A DNA stretch of 5,058 nt, taken from Candidatus Acetothermia bacterium. GTDB lineage: Bacteria > Bipolaricaulota > Bipolaricaulia > Bipolaricaulales > Bipolaricaulaceae. Positions within the stretch are counted from its first letter, which is position 1. Each line of letters starts with the position of its first letter. Below the pieces are notes generated by a model. It made no database searches. It was not told the origin of the DNA and saw only the letters and a list, made by a program, of their open reading frames with translations. Where the stretch lies: the NCBI GenBank assembly GCA_003552425.1, contig PUMC01000022.1:1-5058 (forward strand), written 5' to 3'. Shown piece after piece: positions 1 through 5,058 of the stretch. The translations under genes were made by a program, and so were the position numbers.

Positions 1-346
1 CCCGCCGTATTTCATCGTCCAGAACCCGTTGGATTTGACCGGTTCGGCAACTGCTCGGGACTACGAAGTGGGCCTTCGTGGTCTGCTCTCAGAGCCTGAG
101 GTGGACATGGTGTTGCCATGGTTCGTGTTTCAGGATGCTCCCCTTGAGGCGGATATCGTCGGTGTCCTTCGTTCGCTCTCTGGGGAGTTCGGCAAGCCCA
201 TTCTGTGCGGTGCCATCGGTGGTCGTTGGACGGAGGAGATCGCGCAACGCATCGAGAAGGAGGGCATCCCCGTCTTCCGCTCGGTGCGCACGTGGTTGGT
301 CGCTGCGGCAGCGCTGGCCCAGCGAAGCCTGTCAGAATCGTCGTAA
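1..346 (+). CDS. ADP-forming acyl-CoA synthetase (acetate--CoA ligase) alpha subunit, C-terminal part
   Basis: Only the 3' end is present; the frame is open from base 2 and ends at TAA 344-346, leaving about 114 residues. The visible chain begins PPYFIVQNPLDLTGSAT, which contains the N-P-x-D-L-T-G-S-A signature of the second succinyl-CoA-ligase-like CoA domain of NDP-forming acyl-CoA synthetases. It ends with a Rossmann-like stretch (GKPILCGAIGG, then EKEGIPVFRSVRTWLVAAAALAQ) typical of that domain. The family converts acyl-CoA, ADP and phosphate to the free acid, CoA and ATP in the cytoplasm. The chain stops right after this domain with no ATP-grasp domain following, so this looks like a separate alpha subunit and not an alpha-beta fusion; the beta subunit and the catalytic phospho-histidine would lie upstream. 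The in-frame TTG at 29 is an internal Leu codon, not a start. Substrate (acetate or branched/aryl acids) cannot be told from this piece. Confidence 0.85.
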   Translation, partial: PPYFIVQNPLDLTGSATARDYEVGLRGLLSEPEVDMVLPWFVFQDAPLEADIVGVLRSLSGEFGKPILCGAIGGRWTEEIAQRIEKEGIPVFRSVRTWLVAAAALAQRSLSESS

Positions 347-353
347 CGGGGGC

Positions 354-368
354 GCGGCGAATCGCCGC
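354..368 (+). other. Small GC-rich hairpin in the 107-bp gap after the acyl-CoA synthetase gene
   Basis: Bases 354-360 (GCGGCGA) and 362-368 (TCGCCGC) are perfect inverted repeats around a single A. As RNA this would be a 6-bp stem with an AAU loop. It begins 7 nt after the stop codon at 346. No T-run follows, so it does not look like a standard intrinsic terminator. It could be a weak pause or mRNA-processing element, or chance in GC-rich sequence. The remainder of the gap (369-453) shows no convincing promoter. Confidence 0.3.
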
Positions 369-453
369 CGAGGGCGTTCCTATCGGGGAGCATGCGGGGG
401 ACTGACGACGATCATGTTGCCGTGTGGCCCGCCGGCGTATGGTTGTCGGTACC

Positions 454-1005
454 ATGCGACACGAGATCCGCTTCGCGGGCTTCGGCGGTCAAGGAATTGT
501 CTCAGCGGGAAGGATCACCGGTGGCGCTGCTGTCCTTCATGACGGCACACACGCGGTGTTGACGCAGAACTACGGACCGGAGGCCCGCGGCGGCGCATGT
601 GCTGCCGAGGTCATCGTGTCCGATCACCCGGTGGACTACCCGCACATCACCCAGCCGGACGCCCTGGTGATCATGTCCCAGGAGGCGTACGAGAAGTTCT
701 CCTCACGCATTAAGGAGGGAGGACTGTTGCTGGTCGACGAGGATTTGGTGGAGTACGGTGAGCGCTCCGACGTGAAGGTGGTGGCGGTACCCTCAACGCG
801 TATCGCCGAGTCCCTGGGCCGCAAGATCGTGGCCAATGTCGTGATGCTGGGCGCTCTGGCTGCAGCGTGGCCGGCTGTATCTCGCGAGGCCATGCTAAAT
901 GCCGTGCTGGGATCGGTCCCTCCGCATACGAGAGACCTCAACCAACGTGCGTTCGAGGCCGGGTACGAGCACGTCTCCAAGGAGGCCATGCATGGCGCAA
1001 CCTAG
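454..1005 (+). CDS. korC: 2-oxoacid:ferredoxin oxidoreductase gamma subunit (KorC-type)
   Basis: The protein is 183 aa, a usual length for KorC/OorC-type gamma subunits. It opens MRHEIRFAGFGGQG (GFGGQG at residues 9-14), carries the family's NYGPEARGG at 39-47 and has NVVMLGALAA from residue 128. The family subunit works with the thiamine-diphosphate-binding beta and the alpha subunit to oxidise a 2-oxoacid (2-oxoglutarate, pyruvate or branched-chain) with CoA and ferredoxin. Those catalytic partners are not seen here, so the substrate is undetermined. I chose ATG 454 because homologues typically start just before the RxxGFGGQG strand; the frame is open from 406 and GTG 424 or ATG 439 would add 10 or 5 residues. 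None of the three starts has a recognisable SD motif. The TAG stop at 1003-1005 overlaps hdrA by 14 nt, and the hdrA ribosome site lies inside this gene, so the two should be translationally coupled. Confidence 0.9.
   Translation: MRHEIRFAGFGGQGIVSAGRITGGAAVLHDGTHAVLTQNYGPEARGGACAAEVIVSDHPVDYPHITQPDALVIMSQEAYEKFSSRIKEGGLLLVDEDLVEYGERSDVKVVAVPSTRIAESLGRKIVANVVMLGALAAAWPAVSREAMLNAVLGSVPPHTRDLNQRAFEAGYEHVSKEAMHGAT
979..985 (+). promoter_or_regulatory. Shine-Dalgarno site for hdrA
   Basis: AAGGAGG lies 6 nt before ATG 992, inside the end of korC. It decides the hdrA start in favour of ATG 992 over a longer upstream-open frame, and it implies that hdrA ribosomes load where korC ribosomes terminate. 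Confidence 0.75.
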
Positions 1006-2965
1006 GATTGGTGTGTTCGTCTGCCATTGCGGACGCAACATCGCGGGTACGGTGGACGTGGAGCACGTGACCGAGCAAGCAGCCGAGATCCCCGGCGTAG
1101 TTCTGGCCACACACTACGACTACATGTGCTCTGACCCGGGACAGGACCTCGTGGCTCGGTCCATCAAGGAGCACCGTCTGAACGGCGTAGTGGTGGCGGC
1201 ATGCTCGCCAGGAATGCACGAGGATACCTTTCGTGAGGCTGCGCGCTCTGCAGGCCTGAACCCGTACCTTGTGGAGATGGCGAACATCCGCGAGCAGTGC
1301 TCGTGGGTCCACCAGGGGCCTGCGGCCACCGACAAAGCGCGCCGGATCCTGGCCACGGTGGTGGAGAAGGTCAAGGGGAATCTCCCGTTGGAACCCTCAA
1401 CCATGGACCACGCCAACAAGTGTCTGGTCATCGGTGGTGGCGTGGCGGGAATCCAGGCGGCATTGGATGTAGCCAACGCGGGTTTCGAAGTACTGCTTGT
1501 GGAACGCTCTCCGTCCATCGGTGGGCGGATGGCTCAGCTCTCGGAGACGTTCCCCACCTTGGACTGTTCCCAGTGCATTCTCACGCCCAAGATGGTGGAG
1601 GTGGATCGGCACCCCAACATCCGGATACTGGCGAACTCGGAAGTGGAGGAAGTGACAGGCTTTCTTGGGAACTGGAGGGTGCGGATTCGCAAGGGCGCCA
1701 CGTATGTGGATCCCGAGAAGTGTAACCTCTGCGGCGATTGCGTGGGGGCCTGCCCCGTACGGGTACCCAGTGCGTTTGATTAGGGTCTGTCCGAGAGAGC
1801 GGCCATTCACATCCCGTTCCCGCAGGCCATCCCGTCATCGTACACGCTGGATAAGGAAACCTGCCTTGGCCTGACACCGCTTCGCTGTAGCGAGTGCCGG
1901 GATGCCTGCGAAGCCGGGGCCATCGACTACGACATGCAGGACGAGGTGCTGGAAGAGGATATCGGCGCGATCATTGTGGCGACGGGCTACGAACTCCTCC
2001 CCAAAGAGCGCATGGCCGAGTACGGCTACGGAGAGATCCCCGATGTGATCGATGGGCTTGAGTTCGAGCGCATGGTGAGCGCTTCCGGTCCGACGCAGGG
2101 TGAACTGCGGCGCCCGTCGGATGGTCAGGTTCCCAAGGAGATCGTGTTCATCCAGTGTTCTGGATCCAGGGATCCGGAACTCTACAAACCCTATTGCTCT
2201 AAGATTTGCTGTATGTATACGGCGAAGCACGCGCTTCTCTACCGGCACACTGTCCCGGACGGGAAGGCCTACGTGTTCTATATCGATGTACGAGCCGGCG
2301 GTAAGGACTACGAGGAGTTCGTGCAGCGGGCAATGGAGGAGGACAGGATTCTGTACCTCCGGGGTAAGGTGGCCAAGGTCTTCCAACAAGGGGAAAAGGT
2401 CATGGTGTGGGGGGTGGATACCCTCACCGACCGCCGTGTTGAAGTGGCTGCGGATCTGGTGGTGTTGGCCCAGGCCATGGTTCCGTCTGCAGGTGTCGCA
2501 GAACTGGCGCGCAAACTGCGCGTGTCCGTTGACGAGCATGCGTTCCTCAAGGAAGCGCATCCCAAGCTTCGACCGCTGGAGGCGCTGGCAGCTGGTGTGT
2601 TCCTCGCTGGGGCCGCACAGGGTCCCAAGGACATCCCCGAAGCGGTGGCCCAAGGGTCCGGCGCAGCGGCCAAGGCCGTGATGCTGCTCTCGGCGCCGGA
2701 GCTGGTCCACTCCCCAGAGGTTGCGGAGGTGGACGAGCTTCTGTGCTCGGCCTGTGGCATTTGCTCCCCGCAGTGTCCGTACGAGGCCATCACCGTCGGC
2801 GATGCAGCCGAGGTCAACGAGATGCTCTGTGAAGGTTGTGGCACATGCGTTGCCGCATGCCCGAGTGGGGCGATGAGCTTGCGGAATCTCGCCGATAGTC
2901 AGGTGTTGGCGATGCTTCGTGTTGCGCTTGAGGAGCGCGAAGAGGCGGAGGTGTCCGGTGGCTGA
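992..2965 (+). CDS. hdrA: HdrA, FAD/iron-sulfur electron-transfer (bifurcating) subunit, interrupted by one in-frame TAG
   Basis: HdrA is the flavin subunit of heterodisulfide-reductase-type complexes; its FAD splits or joins electrons between hydrogenase, ferredoxin and a second acceptor in the cytoplasm. Counting the TAG at 1781-1783 as residue 264, the protein is 657 aa, normal for HdrA. Domains in order: an N-terminal domain, residues 1-135, with C11, C13, C46, C71 and C103; the thioredoxin-reductase-like FAD domain from about 140, with GGGVAGI at 148-154 and DCSQCILTPKM at 191-201; an inserted two-cluster ferredoxin domain, C244/C247/C250/C254 then C291/C299/C302/C306; the second half of the FAD domain, with QCSGSRD around C389 and YCSKICC (C402, C406, C407); and a C-terminal two-cluster ferredoxin, C585/588/591/595 and C613/616/619/623. 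The frame is the same on both sides of the TAG, so no indel is needed. An automatic caller would split this into 992-1783 and 1934-2965. The end overlaps mvhD by 8 nt. Identity is certain; whether full-length protein is made is not. Confidence 0.9.
1781..1783 (+). other. In-frame TAG codon inside hdrA (residue 264)
   Basis: The frame reads PSAFD, TAG, GLSERAAIHIPFPQAIP. The stop sits between the two cluster-binding halves of the inserted ferredoxin domain and replaces one residue without disturbing frame. From memory of the family the segment usually reads like EFD-x-GLxxRKAIYIPFPQAVP, with x variable, so one sense codon is expected here. Single-base routes include GAG, CAG, AAG, TTG, TCG, TGG, TAC or TAT to TAG. 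No ATG, GTG or TTG occurs in frame between the TAG and ATG 1934, and restart at 1934 would lose C291, C299, C302 and C306. The base after the stop is G. Error, mutation and recoding cannot be separated from this sequence alone. Confidence 0.95.
2947..2951 (+). promoter_or_regulatory. Shine-Dalgarno site that sets the mvhD GTG start
   Basis: GGAGG ends 6 nt before GTG 2958. The mvhD frame is open further upstream inside hdrA, and this motif together with the family N-terminus selects the GTG as the start. Confidence 0.7.
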
Positions 2966-3446
2966 GAACGGCTTTGAACCAAGAATAGCGGCGCTTCTGT
3001 GCCGATGGTGCGCCTACGCGGGTGCTGATCTTGCCGGGACCAGCCGTCTGTCCTATCCGCCGAACATGGTCCCCATTCGCGTTCCATGCTCAGGTCGTGT
3101 GGAGCCCAGCTGGGTGATCGAAGCGCTGAACGCAGGTGCCGATGCTGTGCTGATTGGCGGTTGTCACCCGGGCGACTGCCACTATGTCTCCGGAAACTAC
3201 AAGGCGCGGCGGCGTGTGGTGTTGCTTCGGCGTGTCCTTGAGGAGTTGGGGGTGGATCCCGCTAGGGTTCGTCTGGAGTGGGTCTCCGCGTCGGAAGGCA
3301 CCAAGTTCGCCCGGGTCATGCGGGACTACGTTGAGGAGATCCGGGCATTGGGTCCACACGGAGGAGGGATACGGACATCGAGCGCTTCCGAGGCGGATGT
3401 GCAGCCCCTTGTGGATGCGGTCGAACAGGTGGTGCAGCATGGCTAA
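2958..3446 (+). CDS. mvhD: MvhD, [2Fe-2S] electron-transfer subunit of the HdrA-linked hydrogenase
   Basis: MvhD is the small iron-sulfur protein that carries electrons between the [NiFe] hydrogenase and HdrA. The product is 162 aa starting at GTG. The family pattern is complete: CRWCAYAGAD with C15 and C18, VPCSGRVEPSW with C44, and GGCHPGDCHY with C69 and C74. These are the five conserved cysteines of MvhD/FrhD-type proteins, which bind a [2Fe-2S] centre. The gene overlaps the end of hdrA by 8 nt and the start of mvhG by 8 nt, fitting its role as bridge between the two products. After the family core ends at about residue 133 there is an extra tail of about 29 residues (from HGGG to the end) that is longer than I expect for MvhD. 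The acidic/hydrophobic end of that tail may be helical. No signal peptide or membrane segment is seen. Confidence 0.93.
   Translation: MAENGFEPRIAALLCRWCAYAGADLAGTSRLSYPPNMVPIRVPCSGRVEPSWVIEALNAGADAVLIGGCHPGDCHYVSGNYKARRRVVLLRRVLEELGVDPARVRLEWVSASEGTKFARVMRDYVEEIRALGPHGGGIRTSSASEADVQPLVDAVEQVVQHG
3427..3432 (+). promoter_or_regulatory. Shine-Dalgarno-like site for mvhG
   Basis: AGGTGG, one mismatch from AGGAGG, lies 6 nt before ATG 3439 inside the end of mvhD. It supports ATG 3439 as the mvhG start and not the longer upstream-open frame that runs antiparallel to no gene but in another frame of mvhD. Confidence 0.5.
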
Positions 3447-4392
3447 GCCAAAGCTCGCCCTCTATTGGACCGGTGGATGCGGGGGCTGTGATGTCTCGCC
3501 GCTGGAGGTGGGTGAGGCCATCGTGGACGTCCTCTCCGGTGTGGAGCTGGTGTTCTGGCCAGCGCTCATGGATACCAAGCGTGCGGATGTAGAGGCTCTG
3601 CCCACAGGGGGCATCGACGCAGTGTTGATCAACGGTGCCCTGCGTACCGACGAGAACCTGGAGATGGTTCGCTTGCTTCGCAAGAAGGCCAAGTTGGTGG
3701 TTGCCTACGGGGCGTGTGCCCATCTTGGAGGTGTGATCGGATTGGGGAACCTTCATGCCCCCGAAGCCCTCGTGGGCACGGCGCTGTCCGAGGGGTGGCG
3801 TCCCGGTGCACCTGCGTTCTCGGAGAACGGTGATGCTCCACCGGCCCTCACGCCCAGTGTGGTTCCCCTATCGGAAGTCGTGCGCGTGGACTACACAGTT
3901 CCCGGATGTCCGCCTCCGGGTCAGCTCATCAGGGGGTTCTTCGAGGCCCTACTTGACGATGCCCTTCCTGAACCAGGGCACGTGTTCGCCCACGAGAAGG
4001 CACTGTGTGAAGAGTGTCCTCGGGAGAAGGAGGACCGCCGCATCGAGCGGTTCGTGCGACCCCATGAGATCACACCGGATCCGGAGCTTTGTCTGCTCGA
4101 TCAGGGCATGGTGTGTCTGGGTCCGGTAACCCGAGGAGGCTGCGAGGCGGCCTGCCCCACAGCCGGAATGCCCTGTACGGGATGCGTCGGTCCAACGGCG
4201 AAGGCTGGTGACACGGGGGCAGCGATGATCGCCGCGCTCGCTTCGCTCGTGCGTGCGGGGGAGGAAAGCGAGGATGCGTTCGCCCGTGAGGACGAGATTC
4301 TCGCCGGACTCGTGGATCCTGTGGGGACCCTTTACAAGTACGGTCTGGCGGTCACCTGGAAGCGGCAGGCGGGCCGGGGAGGCAAGGCATGA
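3439..4392 (+). CDS. mvhG: MvhG, small (electron-transfer) subunit of [NiFe] hydrogenase, F420-non-reducing/Mvh type
   Basis: The 317-aa product is the small subunit that relays electrons from the Ni-Fe site of the large subunit through three iron-sulfur clusters. It contains exactly 12 cysteines, enough for three [4Fe-4S] clusters. The proximal set is C14 and C17 (TGGCGGCD), C93 (YGACAHLGG) and C157 (VPGCPPPGQ); the medial and distal sets are drawn from C190, C193, C218, C226, C235, C239, C246 and C249. FWPALMDTKRADVEALP and LINGALRTDENLEM are typical of the cytoplasmic Mvh/group 3 family. There is no twin-arginine signal, so a cytoplasmic location is expected. The length is normal for the family. 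The gene starts within the last 8 nt of mvhD and its stop overlaps mvhA as ATGA. Placement next to hdrA and mvhD marks this as the HdrA-coupled (group 3c-like) enzyme and not an F420- or NAD-reducing one. Confidence 0.94.
   Translation: MAKPKLALYWTGGCGGCDVSPLEVGEAIVDVLSGVELVFWPALMDTKRADVEALPTGGIDAVLINGALRTDENLEMVRLLRKKAKLVVAYGACAHLGGVIGLGNLHAPEALVGTALSEGWRPGAPAFSENGDAPPALTPSVVPLSEVVRVDYTVPGCPPPGQLIRGFFEALLDDALPEPGHVFAHEKALCEECPREKEDRRIERFVRPHEITPDPELCLLDQGMVCLGPVTRGGCEAACPTAGMPCTGCVGPTAKAGDTGAAMIAALASLVRAGEESEDAFAREDEILAGLVDPVGTLYKYGLAVTWKRQAGRGGKA
4378..4382 (+). promoter_or_regulatory. Shine-Dalgarno site for mvhA
   Basis: GGAGG lies 6 nt before ATG 4389, inside the end of mvhG, and confirms the ATGA overlap start. 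Confidence 0.7.
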
Positions 4393-5058
4393 ACACCAGG
4401 AAGATCGTTATCGATCCCATCACGCGCCTGGAAGGGCACGGGAAGATCATGTTGTATCTGGACGAACAAGGGGGCCTGAGAGACGCGGTGCTGCAGGTTC
4501 CGGAGTTGCGGGGATTTGAGCGTTTCTGCCTGGGACGCCGCGGTGAGGAGATGCCACAGATCACGGAACGGATCTGCGGGGTGTGCCCTGAGGCTCACCA
4601 TCTAGCATCGGCCAAGGCACTGGACGACGCGTTCGGAGCGGAGATACCACGAGCTGCCTACGTGCAACGGGCGCTTTACTACAATGCCTACATCTTCTCT
4701 GATCACCTGCTGCACCTTGTCTTCCTTGGAGGCCCCGACCTCCTTTTGGAAGAGGACACACCTCCCGAGCAGCGCAACATCCTCGGTGTTCTCCAGGCTC
4801 ACCCTGAGCTTGGACGGCGTGTGGTGAAGGTGCGCGCGGGTGCGCAGCGCGTCCTGGAGATCATCGGGGGGAGAGCCATCCACCCGGTGTTCGCCCTGCC
4901 CGGTGGGGTCGCTCAGCCGCTCGAGGAACAGCAGCGGGAGGAGATTGCCGGTCACATCAAGGCTATGGTTGATCTGGCCACGGACATGGTGCCGTTCTTC
5001 CACGAGCGGGTACTTCCCGATCCGGGTTTCCAGGCTTTGCTCCTCTCACAGGCTTGTC
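4389..5058 (+). CDS. mvhA: MvhA, large (catalytic) subunit of [NiFe] hydrogenase, N-terminal part
   Basis: The frame is open from ATG 4389 to the window edge, giving 223 complete residues of a protein that is normally more than 400 aa. It opens MNTRKIVIDPITRLEGHGKI, with the conserved ITRLEGH (E15) of large subunits. The N-terminal L1 nickel-binding motif is present as RICGVCPEAHH with C63 and C66, two of the four cysteines that hold the Ni-Fe site; the C-terminal pair lies beyond the window. The enzyme splits or forms H2 in the cytoplasm together with MvhG. The start overlaps the mvhG stop by 4 nt (ATGA), so translation should be coupled and the subunits made in equal amounts. No frameshift or missing residue is seen in the visible part. 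Group 3c assignment rests mainly on the hdrA-mvhD-mvhG neighbours. Confidence 0.93.
   Translation, partial: MNTRKIVIDPITRLEGHGKIMLYLDEQGGLRDAVLQVPELRGFERFCLGRRGEEMPQITERICGVCPEAHHLASAKALDDAFGAEIPRAAYVQRALYYNAYIFSDHLLHLVFLGGPDLLLEEDTPPEQRNILGVLQAHPELGRRVVKVRAGAQRVLEIIGGRAIHPVFALPGGVAQPLEEQQREEIAGHIKAMVDLATDMVPFFHERVLPDPGFQALLLSQAC

Noticed and set aside
354..368. Intrinsic terminator after the acyl-CoA synthetase gene
   Set aside because: The stem is only 6 bp and no T-tract follows, so I list it only as a hairpin.
416..442. Promoter-like TTGCCG and TATGGT before korC
   Set aside because: The spacing is only about 15 nt and both hexamers match poorly; in this GC-rich gap such matches are weak evidence.
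12..455. 147-aa minus-strand open frame at the window start
   Set aside because: It is antisense to the acyl-CoA synthetase end and the gap, is Arg/Pro-rich as expected for a shadow frame, and has no known motif.
392..560. Small + strand frame starting ATG 392 behind CGGGGAGC, as a leader peptide
   Set aside because: The purine run is too close to the ATG, most of the frame overlaps korC, and the composition is that of an off-frame reading.
899..991. Upstream in-frame extension of hdrA to ATG 899
   Set aside because: The extra 31 residues lie inside korC, do not resemble HdrA, and ATG 992 has a strong SD and the family N-terminus.
1781..1783. Selenocysteine at the hdrA stop
   Set aside because: Selenocysteine uses TGA, not TAG, and the position is not a cysteine in the family pattern.
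1781..1934. A frameshift, or a natural split of HdrA into two proteins with restart at ATG 1934
   Set aside because: The frame is identical on both sides, so there is no shift. ATG 1934 lacks an SD and would drop four cluster-binding cysteines, so a designed split is unlikely.
1835..2710. 291-aa open frame on the minus strand
   Set aside because: It lies wholly antisense to hdrA, has no recognisable domain, and its length is expected from codon bias in GC-rich DNA.
3154..3438. Upstream in-frame extension of mvhG
   Set aside because: The added 95 residues are another frame of mvhD and unlike any hydrogenase small subunit; ATG 3439 matches the family start.

Overview
The window reads as a GC-rich, tightly packed stretch of a bacterial (less likely archaeal) genome from a strict anaerobe with ferredoxin- and hydrogen-based energy metabolism. 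All supported genes are on the + strand. Evidence for the lifestyle is direct: an ADP-forming acyl-CoA synthetase, a 2-oxoacid:ferredoxin oxidoreductase gamma subunit, HdrA, and the three subunits of an Mvh-type [NiFe] hydrogenase. Shine-Dalgarno motifs, a GTG start and the HdrA/Mvh set would suit deep-branching anaerobic bacteria such as Bipolaricaulota (Acetothermia) or similar lineages. That assignment is only a guess, because no taxonomic marker is present.

Layout: 1-346 is the 3' end of an ADP-forming acyl-CoA synthetase alpha subunit. A 107-bp gap (347-453) holds a small hairpin. Then come five genes joined by overlaps: korC (454-1005), hdrA (992-2965, carrying an in-frame TAG at 1781-1783), mvhD (2958-3446), mvhG (3439-4392) and mvhA (4389 to the window end, incomplete). 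The overlaps are 14, 8, 8 and 4 nt. The four downstream genes each have an SD-like motif exactly 6 nt before the start, while korC has none that I can see.

Probable joint role (inference): a 2-oxoacid oxidoreductase makes acyl-CoA and reduced ferredoxin, and the acyl-CoA synthetase turns acyl-CoA into the free acid plus ATP. HdrA, MvhD and the MvhG/MvhA hydrogenase exchange electrons between ferredoxin, a second acceptor and H2. The catalytic 2-oxoacid oxidoreductase subunits and HdrB/HdrC are not in the window, so the wiring is incomplete as seen.

The most notable point is the TAG inside hdrA. The reading frame is identical before and after it, every expected cysteine motif downstream is intact, and with the TAG read as one residue the protein is 657 aa, a normal HdrA length. 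It is a single-codon interruption between the two clusters of the inserted ferredoxin domain. It could be a sequencing or assembly error, a recent nonsense mutation, or a read-through/recoded codon (pyrrolysine is the known UAG amino acid).
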